From an uncultured Loktanella sp. (lineage in GTDB: Bacteria; Pseudomonadota; Alphaproteobacteria; Rhodobacterales; Rhodobacteraceae), in assembly GCA_937132065.1 (NCBI GenBank), contig CAKZNT010000051.1, positions 1 through 42,964 on the forward strand: 42,964 nt of DNA, read 5' to 3'. The translations under genes were made by a program, and so were the position numbers. Numbering within the stretch: position 1 is the first letter of the stretch; every line of letters starts with the position of its first letter. The notes under the pieces were generated by a model. It was not told the origin of the DNA and did no database searches. It worked only from the letters and a program-made list of their open reading frames with translations. Below are positions 25,332-34,369 of the stretch, piece by piece.

Positions 25332-28156
25332 TTGCCCACCTTCCAAGCGATGTCTTTGGGGCCGTGCCCAACGGGTGATTTGATCGCAGGCATGGCAGGT
25401 TGCGCCTCGTTTGGCACACCTGATTTCTCGATCTTGACGCGCAGGTCGAACCACGCGGCTTGGCCCGTGATCGGGTCCGAGTTGGCCCAGCGAAGCCCGT
25501 CCCCTTTGGGCGGCAAAAGCTCGTGGATCAGGTGGTTCAACAAGAACCCTTTTGTTGCCTCTGATGCATCAGTTTCGAGCGCCCATGCGCCCTTGCGTTT
25601 GCCAATCGCGTTCCACGTCCAGACGGTGTTTGCATTGAGCGAGGCCTGATGGGCAACTGGCACTGTAATCGCGCCATGCACGGACGACACCCGCGCCCAA
25701 TCGCCATCCTTGAAATTATTGGCCTCCCAGATCGCGGTTGGCACATAAAGCGGGTTGTGCCCGTGGATCTGGCGCAGCCACGCGTTTTGCGTGCCCCATG
25801 AATGATACATCGCCATTGGGCGCTGTGTGAGAGCGTGGATCGGGTATTCTTCGGGGTCGACGTGGCCGTCCTCGAACGGAGGATACCAGATCGGCAGCGG
25901 GTCCATCGTGACCTTGACCTGACCGCGCAGATGCTCGGGCGGTTGGCGCGTGCCAATCCCTTCGGCAGCGGCTTGGAACTTGCGCATCGGTTCAACGTAA
26001 AGCTGGAAGATGTAGGGTTGCACCACATCATAAAAGCCCATCTTCACGGCCCATTCTTGGTAGTCCATCGAGAAGGGTTTGTAATAGGCGCAGTTTTCGG
26101 GGACGTCTTCGTGCCAGAAACCGCCGTTCTTGATGTAGTTGTCGATCTGCCCCTCATTGACGTCACCGCGCCCGCCTTGCAGCCCCTTTTCGCCAGTGCG
26201 GAAACCGGCCAAAGGCCCGATGCCCGGACGGCGGATGTGGTTGGTGATGTAATCGGCGTAGTCCTTGTATTTCTGGGAGCCGTCCTCGTTAACGAACCCC
26301 GGCAAATCAAGCCGCGCGCCAAGCTCGCAGAGCACCGATTGGAACCCGCGCACATCACGGTCAGGTTCGACCACAGGCCAGCGGATCGCGTCAGCCACGC
26401 CGTCCGCTTCACAGATCGGACGGTCAAGCAGCGAGATGCAGTCGTGCCGTTCCAGATAGGTCGTGTCAGGCAGAACCAGATCGGCGTAGGCGACCATTTC
26501 GGAGCTATAGGCATCCGAATAAATGATGTTGGGGATGACGTAAGAGCCATCCTCGTTCTGGTCAGTCAGCATCGCGGCAACACCGCCCGTGTTCATCGAG
26601 GAGTTCCACGCCATATTCGCCATATACATGAACAGCGTGTCGATCTTGTATGGATCGCCCGCATGCGCATTTGAAATCACCATATGCATCAGGCCATGCG
26701 CCGACATCGGATTTTCCCAAGTATAGGCCTTGTCGATGCGGGTGGCAGAGCCGTCGGATTGCAACAGCAAATCTTCTGGCCCCTGCACGTAGCCCAAATG
26801 CGGCCCGTCAAGCGCCGCACCTGCGGTCACCTTGCCGTGGGGCTTTGGATGGGCGGTTGCGGGCTTGGGGTAGGGCGGTTTGAAACGCATCCCGCCCGGC
26901 GTTTCGACGGACCCGAGAATGATCTGCAAAACATGCAGCGCGCGACAGGTCTGGAAGCCGTTGGAATGCGCCGAGATGCCGCGCATCGCGTGAAACGAAA
27001 CAGGGCGGCCCACCATCTTGTTGTGCTTCTTGCCGCGAAAATCGGTCCACTCGCGGTTCAACTCGATCGCCTCGTCAAAGGCGACACGCGCCAGATCGGC
27101 AGCAATCGCACGAATGCGTTTTGCGGGAATGCCACAGCTTTCTGCGACCGCTTCCGGCGCATAATCGTCAGAAAGATATCTGTCGGCCATCAGGTGGAAA
27201 ACAGGGCGGTGCGTGATACCTTTTGCGCGGTAGGTTCCTGCCAGATCAGGCTCGACGCCCTTGCCGTTCCATGGCGCCAGCTTGCCTGTGCGGCGGTCGA
27301 TCACCTGCGGCTGACCGTCAGCATCGCGCAAAAACAGGCCGAACTGGTCCGACTTTTCATCCTGATTGATCAAAACGGACGCATTGGTAAAGCGGCCAAG
27401 ATAATCCAGATCAATTTTGCCCGCCTTCATCAGGCAATGCACAAGGGCGAGAATAAACTGCCCGTCAGTGCCGGGCGTGATGCCAACCCAATCGTCGGCC
27501 ACGGCGTTATAGCCCGTGCGGATCGGGTTGACGCCGATCATGCGCGCGCCGCGCTTCTTGAGCTTGCCGATACCCATCTTGATGGGGTTGCTGTCGTGGT
27601 CCTCTGCAACGCCAAACAGCATGAATAACTTGGTGTAGTCCCAATCCGGCTGCCCGAATTCCCAGAACGCGCCGCCCATCGTATAAATGCCAGCCGCCGC
27701 CATATTCACCGAACAGAACCCGCCATGGGCTGCGTAATTCGGTGTGCCAAACCCTTGTGCCCAGAACGATGTGAACGACTGCGATTGGTCGCGACCCGTA
27801 AAGAACGCCAGCTTCTCGGGGGCTTTCTCGCGGATCGGGGCAAGGGTGTTGGTCGCGATTGTCAGCGCCTCTTCCCATGTAATTTCTTCAAACTCACCGG
27901 ACCCGCGCGGACCCACCCGCTTGAGCGGCGCACGAAGGCGCGAAGGCGCGTTGTGCTGCATGATCCCTGCCGACCCTTTGGCGCAAAGCACACCCTTGTT
28001 CACAGGGTGATCCTTGTTGCCCTCGATGTAGGCGACCTTGCCTTCCTTCATATGCACATTGATCCCGCAACGGCAGGCGCACATATAGCAAGTCGTTTTG
28101 CGGATCTCGTCGCTGACCTTTGGAGACAGGTCGAGGTCGGGCTGATCTTTGGGCAT
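25328..28156 (-). CDS. soeA: Sulfite dehydrogenase molybdopterin subunit
   Basis: DMSO-reductase-superfamily catalytic subunit, 942 aa, predicted to oxidise sulfite to sulfate in the cytoplasm. The N-terminal [4Fe-4S] site has Cys23, Cys26, Cys30 and Cys58 (TCYMCACRCG...LCAKG). A likely Mo-ligating cysteine is Cys148 in HGGFCSVNM. There is no twin-arginine signal, unlike periplasmic DMSO reductases but as in SoeA. The ATG at 28156 follows AAAGG; an in-frame TTG at 28171 is less likely. It is 36 bp after ackA in the xsc operon, so its substrate would be sulfite released by Xsc. A polysulfide or DMSO reductase role is the alternative. Confidence 0.87.
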   Translation of the reverse strand: MPKDQPDLDLSPKVSDEIRKTTCYMCACRCGINVHMKEGKVAYIEGNKDHPVNKGVLCAKGSAGIMQHNAPSRLRAPLKRVGPRGSGEFEEITWEEALTIATNTLAPIREKAPEKLAFFTGRDQSQSFTSFWAQGFGTPNYAAHGGFCSVNMAAAGIYTMGGAFWEFGQPDWDYTKLFMLFGVAEDHDSNPIKMGIGKLKKRGARMIGVNPIRTGYNAVADDWVGITPGTDGQFILALVHCLMKAGKIDLDYLGRFTNASVLINQDEKSDQFGLFLRDADGQPQVIDRRTGKLAPWNGKGVEPDLAGTYRAKGITHRPVFHLMADRYLSDDYAPEAVAESCGIPAKRIRAIAADLARVAFDEAIELNREWTDFRGKKHNKMVGRPVSFHAMRGISAHSNGFQTCRALHVLQIILGSVETPGGMRFKPPYPKPATAHPKPHGKVTAGAALDGPHLGYVQGPEDLLLQSDGSATRIDKAYTWENPMSAHGLMHMVISNAHAGDPYKIDTLFMYMANMAWNSSMNTGGVAAMLTDQNEDGSYVIPNIIYSDAYSSEMVAYADLVLPDTTYLERHDCISLLDRPICEADGVADAIRWPVVEPDRDVRGFQSVLCELGARLDLPGFVNEDGSQKYKDYADYITNHIRRPGIGPLAGFRTGEKGLQGGRGDVNEGQIDNYIKNGGFWHEDVPENCAYYKPFSMDYQEWAVKMGFYDVVQPYIFQLYVEPMRKFQAAAEGIGTRQPPEHLRGQVKVTMDPLPIWYPPFEDGHVDPEEYPIHALTQRPMAMYHSWGTQNAWLRQIHGHNPLYVPTAIWEANNFKDGDWARVSSVHGAITVPVAHQASLNANTVWTWNAIGKRKGAWALETDASEATKGFLLNHLIHELLPPKGDGLRWANSDPITGQAAWFDLRVKIEKSGVPNEAQPAMPAIKSPVGHGPKDIAWKVGK

Positions 28157-28192
28157 CTGTAAACCTTTCAAGTCAGGGGCAGAGGTCGTGTT

Positions 28193-29257
28193 TCATCGTT
28201 CGGCATTTATGAGCGCGACTGCATCTCGGGCAATCTGCTTTTCTTCATCGGCGGAGACAACATGCACAGGTATATCGCCAAAACATGCAAGATGGGTCAT
28301 GATCTTGTCGCGGATCGGTTGCGCATTCTCGCCGATGCCACCCGTAAAGGCCACCGCGTCAACACCGCCCATCGCAACAACAGCCGAGCCAGCATGGCGC
28401 GCGGCCCAATAGCAAAAATGGTCAATCGCAAAGGCAGCTTCGTCGTCGTCGCGGTTCAGCAGTGTGCGCATGTCGTTGTCGCCAGCCAAGGCCTTGAGGC
28501 CAGAGTTCTTGTTGAGCATGCGGTCGGTCTCATCTTCGCCCAATGCGGCGGAAATGCGCAAGACCGCGGCACCGTCAATATCCCCCGAACGTGTGCCCAT
28601 TGTGAGGCCCGACAGGGGGGAATACCCCATAGAGGTTGCAATTGATTTGCCGTCTTTGATCGCGCATAGCGACGCGCCATTGCCAAGATGAAGCGCAAGC
28701 AGGCGCGGCGGCAGATCAGCACCGAAATGCGCCACCATATGCGCGTAAGACAGCCCGTGGAACCCGTAGCGACGAATGCCCGCATCGTGTTGCGTTTGCG
28801 GGATCGCATAGCGGGTGGCAACGGCTGGATTGGTCGCATGAAACGCGGTTCCAAAGCTTGCGTATTGCGGCAGGTGCGGGGCGGCGGCCTGAAGGGCCAG
28901 CATTGCCGCAAGGTTATTGGGATTGTGGAGCGGGGCCAGCGGGATCACGCTTTTGATCGCGGCGATGACTTGCGGTGTCACCCGTGCAGGCTCTGTCAAA
29001 ATTGTGCCGCCATGCACCACGCGGTGCGCCGCTGCGGTCAATGTCTCCATGCCGATGCCCGCATCAGCGAGAGCCGCAAGCATCAAGGCAAGCGCCTCGC
29101 CATGATCGGCGGTGGTTACCTCGTCGTGCCTGTCACCAAGTTTGAGCGTGCCCGCCCCGCCAATGGCAGTCACCGCGCCACTGAGGTGGGACGTCAGATC
29201 GTGGTCAAACATCTCGACCTTGAGCGACGAAGAGCCGGCATTGAGGACAAGGATCAT
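28193..29257 (-). CDS. ackA: Acetate kinase of the taurine operon
   Basis: Converts acetyl phosphate plus ADP to acetate plus ATP. It is 354 aa, shorter than the usual ~400. Family motifs: VLNAGSSSLK (Asn6), HRVVHGG, PLHNP, RRYGFHG, HLGNGASLCAI, MGTRSGDID and the C-terminal FTGGIGEN. The segment usually reading FDTAFH is FGTAFH here (Gly136), a position where I recall a catalytic aspartate. The ATG overlaps the pta stop (ATGA). In this operon it would drain acetyl phosphate from Xsc and give ATP; the substitution leaves activity open. Confidence 0.88.
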   Translation of the reverse strand: MILVLNAGSSSLKVEMFDHDLTSHLSGAVTAIGGAGTLKLGDRHDEVTTADHGEALALMLAALADAGIGMETLTAAAHRVVHGGTILTEPARVTPQVIAAIKSVIPLAPLHNPNNLAAMLALQAAAPHLPQYASFGTAFHATNPAVATRYAIPQTQHDAGIRRYGFHGLSYAHMVAHFGADLPPRLLALHLGNGASLCAIKDGKSIATSMGYSPLSGLTMGTRSGDIDGAAVLRISAALGEDETDRMLNKNSGLKALAGDNDMRTLLNRDDDEAAFAIDHFCYWAARHAGSAVVAMGGVDAVAFTGGIGENAQPIRDKIMTHLACFGDIPVHVVSADEEKQIARDAVALINAER

Positions 29258-30189
29258 TTCGGCAACCCGCATGTGATGGCCGCAAGTGCCGCTGAGGCAA
29301 TGCGCGCCGCCGCAGGATCCGCCCGCGAGGTGAGCAGGATCGGCACTTTGGCCCCTGAAACGATACCCGCCGCACAGCCGCCCTTGAGGTAGACAAAGGC
29401 CTTGAAGAGCGCGTTACCTGACACAATGTCTGGCACGATGATCCCGTCGGCGTGACCCGCAACAGAATCGTCAGCCAGCCCCTTGGTCGCGGCGGCAGTC
29501 GGGGACATGATGAGGTCAAACGCCAATGGGCCAGACACATCCGCATAGGGCAGGTTCGCTTTTGCCCAGTCGGCCAAGGCCCGCCCGTCAACGGCGCTTG
29601 GCACAGACGGGATCGGGCTTTCGGTGGCGGACAGAATTGCGATTTTCGGGCGCGGGTTGCCCAGACGGATCAGCAAATCGGCAGTCTCGCGGATCGCGTC
29701 CTGACGGGTCTCGAGGTTTGGCGCCACGTTGACCGCCGCATCCGAAATCAGAATAGGCGCGCCGCCATCGGGATGCGAGATATGAAAGATATGAACGAAC
29801 CGCTTGCCCGTGCGCAGCCCTGCATCACGCGATACGGCCGCCTTCATGAAGACATCCGTGTGAAGGTTCCCCTTCATCAAAACATCCGCTTCACCTGCGC
29901 CACATAGTGCAGCCGCCGTGCGCCCTGCCTCTTGCTCGCCCGTTGTGTCATGCAACGGGTAGGCCGAAATGTCCCAGTCAAGCCGCTTGGCCTCTGCCCG
30001 GATATCATCTGCCTCGCCCACGAATACAGGGGTCATGATGCCAGCCTTGGTCGCATCTTCGGCGGCTTCCATCGGCAAGGGCGACCCCGCGCGGGCAATC
30101 GCCACCCGAGGTGCTGCAAACGTGGCCGCCAGATCAAGCAGGTTTTGTGGGGCGACAGCATCGACGCGCGAGAGAAAAGGAGAAGTCAT
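29254..30189 (-). CDS. pta: Phosphate acetyltransferase (short type)
   Basis: Transfers the acetyl group of acetyl phosphate to CoA, feeding Xsc-derived carbon into central metabolism. It is 311 aa, the short form without the DRTGG regulatory domain. Typical blocks are DVLMKGNLHTDVFMKAAV, FHISHPDGGAPILISDAAVNVAPNLETR and the C-terminal VSGNALFKAFVYLKGG. It starts 7 bp after tauE and overlaps ackA. A dedicated short Pta beside xsc is known from Roseobacter taurine clusters. Confidence 0.93.
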   Translation of the reverse strand: MTSPFLSRVDAVAPQNLLDLAATFAAPRVAIARAGSPLPMEAAEDATKAGIMTPVFVGEADDIRAEAKRLDWDISAYPLHDTTGEQEAGRTAAALCGAGEADVLMKGNLHTDVFMKAAVSRDAGLRTGKRFVHIFHISHPDGGAPILISDAAVNVAPNLETRQDAIRETADLLIRLGNPRPKIAILSATESPIPSVPSAVDGRALADWAKANLPYADVSGPLAFDLIMSPTAAATKGLADDSVAGHADGIIVPDIVSGNALFKAFVYLKGGCAAGIVSGAKVPILLTSRADPAAARIASAALAAITCGLPK

Positions 30190-30196
30190 AAAAGCC

Positions 30197-30937
30197 TCAT
30201 AAGATTGAACGGACCAATCCCAAAACGGAAAGGGTTAACAACAACATGACCGCAAATTTGCGAAATGTCGTGGGGGTCGCGGAAAGAAATTTGCGCCCGC
30301 CCAGCGATACCCCGACCGCAAGGATCGGAAATGCTATCAATGCTCCAATCGCGGTTTGCCACGTCACAATGCCCCCCGCCCACATAAGCGGCAGCGTCAT
30401 CAGATCAAGCCCGGTCAGATAGACAATCATTGTCGCGCGAAACACAGGGGCGGCGATAGGTTGCGCCGTCATGAACGCGGCAACGGGTAACCCGCCAACC
30501 CCCGCTGCATTGAACATGCCCGAGACCATGCCAACGCTCAGGTTGCCCTTCGTGCGGATTTCCCGCTTGAGGCTCCAGCCCGAAAGCAGGACCAACGACA
30601 TCACAAAAATGATCGCGAACACGGCAAGGCGTGCGGCCTCTGTGCCCACGGATAAGATCGCCCAAACCGAGAATGGCAGGACAAGCGCGGCGCCCGCAAG
30701 CATCGTCAATGCACGCCGCCAGTCGATATGGGCGCGAATGTCGCGGGCTTGGATCAACGTCATTGCGATTTCGCAGGCGAACACAATCGGGATCAACGGG
30801 ATCGGGTTTGTCAGCAGGCTGGCGAACCCGATAAAGATCGCCGAAAATCCGAACCCCGAATAGCCCCGCACAAACGCCGCCCCTAGCAATGCCAGGGCGA
30901 GAACGGCGAGTGTCGCGGGGCCGAGGTCGAACAGCAA
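30197..30937 (-). CDS. tauE: TauE/SafE-family exporter, probable sulfite exporter
   Basis: Integral membrane protein, 246 aa, with about seven or eight hydrophobic segments (for example 7-24, 30-54, 73-93, 99-117, 130-150, 185-205). The family motif region GYSGFGFSAIF near the N-terminus and MVSGMFNAAGVGGLPV in the middle are typical of TauE/SafE halves. It would export sulfite formed by Xsc. The only upstream start is TTG at 30937, three bases after the xsc stop, suggesting coupling; an AAGG is too close to be ideal. The homologue in some relatives is called TauZ. Confidence 0.85.
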   Translation of the reverse strand: MLFDLGPATLAVLALALLGAAFVRGYSGFGFSAIFIGFASLLTNPIPLIPIVFACEIAMTLIQARDIRAHIDWRRALTMLAGAALVLPFSVWAILSVGTEAARLAVFAIIFVMSLVLLSGWSLKREIRTKGNLSVGMVSGMFNAAGVGGLPVAAFMTAQPIAAPVFRATMIVYLTGLDLMTLPLMWAGGIVTWQTAIGALIAFPILAVGVSLGGRKFLSATPTTFRKFAVMLLLTLSVLGLVRSIL

Positions 30938-30940
30938 ACC

Positions 30941-32719
30941 TTAGACGGACTGCTGGCGCATGTCGGCTTTGTTGATGCCTGCAACTTCAACAGGCTTCTT
31001 CATCGCATCGCGGCGGAACGGGTCACCAAGCTCTTGGTTGATCATTGCTTCGATCAATGTGGTGATGCCGTTTTCCATCTGGTCCTTGATCGCTTGCGCC
31101 AAGGCCGCCGTTAGCTCGTCTTGGGTGCGGGCAATCACACCCTTGAGGCCACATGCGTTTGCGATCCCAGCATAAGACACTTGCTCGTCCAGCTCTGTGC
31201 CAACAAAGTTATCGTCGAACCAAAGCGTAGAGTTCCGCTTTTCAGCGCCCCACTGGTAGTTGCGGAAAACGATCTGCGTGATTGCAGGCCAGTCGCCACG
31301 GCCAATCGCCGTCAGCTCGTTCACCGAGATGCCGAATGCGCCATCACCCGCAAAGCCCACAACAGGGACGTCACGGCGGCCGATTTTCGCGCCAACGATC
31401 GACGGCAACCCGTAACCACATGGGCCAAACAGACCCGGAGCAAGATACTTGCGGCTCTCGTTGAAGGATGGGTAAGCGTTACCAATCGCACAGTTGTTGC
31501 CGATGTCAGAAGAAATGATCGCTTCGACGGGCAAAGACGCTTGAATAGCGCGCCATGCCATACGCGGTGACATCCAGTCAGGCTTGTCTGCACGCGCACG
31601 CACGTTCCAGTCTGTGCCCGGATCATCCTGCTCGTCTGTCATTGATGTCAGCTCTTGCGCCCAAGCAGATTTCGTCTGCGCGATCAGGCTCTTGCGATCG
31701 GCGCGACCTGCGTCACCCGCTGAGTCCGACAACTTGGCAGTGATGGACGATGCAACCTTGGCTGCGTCACCAACGATACCGACAGTGACCTTTTTGGTCA
31801 GGCCGATACGGTCCGGATTCAGGTCAACCTGAATGATCTTGGCGTCAGTTGGCCAGTAATCAATGCCATAGCCCGGCAATGTCGAGAACGGGTTGAGGCG
31901 CGTGCCAAGGCACAAGACAACATCGGCTTTCGCGATCAACTCCATGCCCGCCTTAGAGCCGTTATAGCCCAGTGGACCTGCATAAAGCGGGTGGTTGCCC
32001 GGGAATGCGTCATTGTGCTGGTAGCCCACGCAAACAGGCGCGTCGAGCGCCTCGGCCAATACGCGAGATGCCTCGATCCCGCCCTTGGACAGGATTGCGC
32101 CAGCGCCGTTCAGGATCACAGGGAACTTAGCCGTGGATAGCAAATCTGCCGCATCCTGCACAGCAGTCTCGCCGCCCTGTGGCAATTCAAAATCAACGAT
32201 GACAGGCAAGTCGATGTCGATCACTTGAGTCCAGAAATCGCGCGGCACGTTGATTTGCGCAGGCGCAGAGGCGCGCTTGGCTTGCATGATCACGCGGTTC
32301 AGGGTTTCCGCGATGCGGGACGGGTCGCGCACTTCTTCTTGGTAGGCCACGCAGTCAGCGAACAGGTTCATCTGTTCCATTTCCTGAAAGCCGCCTTGGC
32401 CGATGGTTTTGTTGGCCGCTTGTGGCGTGACCAGCAGAACAGGTGTGTGGTTCCAATAGGCTGTTTTCACGGCGGTCACAAAGTTGGTGATACCGGGGCC
32501 GTTTTGCGCGATCATCATCGACATTTTGCCAGTTGCGCGGGTGAAACCGTCCGCCATCATGCCGCCTGAAGTTTCGTGAGCGCAGTCCCAGAACGTGATG
32601 CCCGCATCAGGGAAGATGTCGGAAATCGGCATCATGGCAGAGCCGATGATCCCGAACGCGTTATCGATCCCGTGCATTTGCAGGGTTTTGACGAATGCTT
32701 CTTCGGTGGTCATTTTCAT
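30941..32719 (-). CDS. xsc: Sulfoacetaldehyde acetyltransferase
   Basis: Thiamine-diphosphate enzyme that desulfonates sulfoacetaldehyde with phosphate to acetyl phosphate and sulfite, the key step of taurine dissimilation. It is 592 aa. The N-terminal ThDP glutamate lies in WDCAHETSGGMMADGFTRATG and the C-terminal ThDP/Mg motif is GFAGDGAFGISVNEL...QWGAEKRN. The sequence MKMTTEEAFVKTLQMHGI is a characteristic Xsc opening. AAGGA lies upstream. It heads an eight-gene leftward operon and has three TauR-like boxes 66-121 bp upstream of its start. Confidence 0.97.
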   Translation of the reverse strand: MKMTTEEAFVKTLQMHGIDNAFGIIGSAMMPISDIFPDAGITFWDCAHETSGGMMADGFTRATGKMSMMIAQNGPGITNFVTAVKTAYWNHTPVLLVTPQAANKTIGQGGFQEMEQMNLFADCVAYQEEVRDPSRIAETLNRVIMQAKRASAPAQINVPRDFWTQVIDIDLPVIVDFELPQGGETAVQDAADLLSTAKFPVILNGAGAILSKGGIEASRVLAEALDAPVCVGYQHNDAFPGNHPLYAGPLGYNGSKAGMELIAKADVVLCLGTRLNPFSTLPGYGIDYWPTDAKIIQVDLNPDRIGLTKKVTVGIVGDAAKVASSITAKLSDSAGDAGRADRKSLIAQTKSAWAQELTSMTDEQDDPGTDWNVRARADKPDWMSPRMAWRAIQASLPVEAIISSDIGNNCAIGNAYPSFNESRKYLAPGLFGPCGYGLPSIVGAKIGRRDVPVVGFAGDGAFGISVNELTAIGRGDWPAITQIVFRNYQWGAEKRNSTLWFDDNFVGTELDEQVSYAGIANACGLKGVIARTQDELTAALAQAIKDQMENGITTLIEAMINQELGDPFRRDAMKKPVEVAGINKADMRQQSV

Positions 32720-32784
32720 GATGGCAGTCCTTTTGCGCTAAACAGGAAAAACGCAGCATAAAGCCGCGCAGGGTTGCGCCGACA

Positions 32785-32840
32785 CTATGGCCAGTCACAG
32801 AGTCGCGTTAGGGCCAGTTGGCTATCTGTATTATGGCCAG
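32785..32840 (-). promoter_or_regulatory. Triple direct repeat, probable TauR operator of the xsc operon
   Basis: On the minus strand CTGGCCATAA (32840-32831), CTGGCCCTAA (32817-32808) and CTGGCCATAG (32794-32785) repeat at exactly 23-bp spacing. They lie 66-121 bp upstream of the xsc ATG. A TTTATG (32762-32757), 22 bp further on, may be the -10 box without a good -35, suiting an activator. The pattern resembles the CTGGACYTAA repeats I recall for Rhodobacter TauR. Confidence 0.75.
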
Positions 32841-32853
32841 ATGTCGAATTGTT

Positions 32854-34326
32854 CTAATGTGCTATCTGCATGTCCCTGATGGCCTTGGCGATCAATGCGA
32901 TCCCTTCGGGAATGCGCGGCGCGGGGATTGACGAATAGGCCAGCCGAAAGAACTCTGTTGGCGGGTTGGGCGCAGAAAAGAACGGCGCGCCCGGTTCGAT
33001 CAAAACCCCCGCACTGCGCAGGTCATACGCGAGCTTTGTTGTGTCTATGCCGTCTGGCGCGCGTAGCCAGATCGACGAGCCCCCATATGCGCCGTGTCCT
33101 GCTGTCATCAACCCCTCGGCCTTCAGGGCCATATCCATGACAATGCGGCGGTCGTGATAGGCGCGGCTCGTGCGCCGCATCAGGGCGTCGTAATGCCCCA
33201 GTGACAGGTAGTAACTGACGGTGCGCTGGATGTGCCCCGGAGGATGGCGCAGCACAGAGGCCCGCAGCGCCCGCGCCTCTTTGATAAATGCGGCAGGTCC
33301 GACAAGATACCCGAGCCGCAAACCCGGAAACAAGGATTTCGAGAACGACCCTACATAGATGACACGCCCGTTCTTATCGAGCGATTTAAGGGAGGGGGAC
33401 GGCGCGTTCTGGAACGACATCTCGAACTCGTAGTCGTCTTCGACAATCAGGAAGTTGTCGCGTTCGGCCCTGTCTAACAAGGCCTTTCGGCGCGCGAGCG
33501 GCATTGTGGCCGCGGTCGGACAATGGTGGCTTGGCGTTGAATAAACAACGTCCGTCTCAGGCGGCAGCGCATCAGGTGGCAGCCCTTCGCCATCAATGGC
33601 GATCGGATGGAGCAAGCAGCGCGACTGCTCGAGAATGCCGCGCAAAGCGGGGTAGCACGGGTCCTCGATGACGGCGGTGCGCCGCGCGTTCAAAAGCACT
33701 TGCGCCGTCAGCCACAGCGCGTTTTGCGCGCCCATAGTAATCAGGATTTCGTCAGGGTTCGCAAGGATACCACGGCGCGGTAAAGTCTGGCGCGTAATGA
33801 ACTCGACAAGCTTGGAATCGTCGCCGTCAAAGTAGTCGGCGGTCATGGCGGAGAAGTCGCGTTTGCCCAGTGCTTTCAGGGCGCAGAGCCGCCAATTGGT
33901 GCTGTCAAACAGCGTTTCGTCGGCTTGTCCGTAGATGAATTGATAGCGGTATTTTGCCCAATCTGTCGGTTTGTCCATGCCCAGCGACGGGGCAAAGCGG
34001 TGGGCGATGGCGCGGCTCCAGTCGACGGTGTCATTGCGCGCGGGATTGCCTGTAAAAGCAGGGGGTTCGGGCGCATTTTCGGACACAAAGTAGCCCGAGC
34101 GCCCGCGCGATGTCAAGTAGTCGTCGGCGACCAATTCGGTATAGGCCAGCGTCACCGTAATCCTGCTAACCCCAAGATGTTGCGCCATTTTCCGGCTCGA
34201 CGGCAGGCGCTCACCCGCCCGAAACCGGCCCGCAAGGATACCCTGCGCCACCATCTGCTGAATGCGCGCTTGCAGCGTGCCTTCGGTGCTGGGATCAAGA
34301 AAGAAAGTCTCTACGGATATTGGCAT
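32854..34326 (-). CDS. tauR: MocR/GntR-family transcriptional regulator of taurine genes
   Basis: PLP-binding regulator, 490 aa. A winged helix-turn-helix spans about 15-82 (AGERLPSSRKMAQHLGVSRITVTLAYTEL). An aminotransferase-fold domain follows from about 110, with the PLP lysine at Lys330 in GSFSKSLFPGLRLGY and DYEF (298-301). In Rhodobacter capsulatus TauR activates taurine genes. The gene lies 134 bp upstream of xsc on the same strand. TauR-like boxes overlap its own ribosome binding site, which suggests autoregulation. The effector is probably a taurine-PLP adduct (inference). Confidence 0.9.
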   Translation of the reverse strand: MPISVETFFLDPSTEGTLQARIQQMVAQGILAGRFRAGERLPSSRKMAQHLGVSRITVTLAYTELVADDYLTSRGRSGYFVSENAPEPPAFTGNPARNDTVDWSRAIAHRFAPSLGMDKPTDWAKYRYQFIYGQADETLFDSTNWRLCALKALGKRDFSAMTADYFDGDDSKLVEFITRQTLPRRGILANPDEILITMGAQNALWLTAQVLLNARRTAVIEDPCYPALRGILEQSRCLLHPIAIDGEGLPPDALPPETDVVYSTPSHHCPTAATMPLARRKALLDRAERDNFLIVEDDYEFEMSFQNAPSPSLKSLDKNGRVIYVGSFSKSLFPGLRLGYLVGPAAFIKEARALRASVLRHPPGHIQRTVSYYLSLGHYDALMRRTSRAYHDRRIVMDMALKAEGLMTAGHGAYGGSSIWLRAPDGIDTTKLAYDLRSAGVLIEPGAPFFSAPNPPTEFFRLAYSSIPAPRIPEGIALIAKAIRDMQIAH

Positions 34327-34329
34327 GAA

Positions 34330-34361
34330 CTGGTCCTAAGTTGCCCGCAGATTGGACCTAA
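34330..34361 (+). promoter_or_regulatory. Pair of TauR-like boxes over the tauR ribosome binding site
   Basis: CTGGTCCTAA (34330-34339) and TTGGACCTAA (34352-34361) form direct repeats 22 bp apart, read on the plus strand, opposite to tauR transcription. The proximal box starts four bases from the tauR ATG and its complement supplies the AGGA ribosome binding site. Binding here would block rather than activate, consistent with autorepression. Confidence 0.65.
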
Positions 34362-34369
34362 ACCAGCCG

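Noticed and set aside
23534..28156. Anaerobic DMSO reductase dmsABC
   Set aside because: SoeA has no twin-arginine signal and the genes continue the xsc operon, so cytoplasmic sulfite dehydrogenase fits better; substrate is still unproven.
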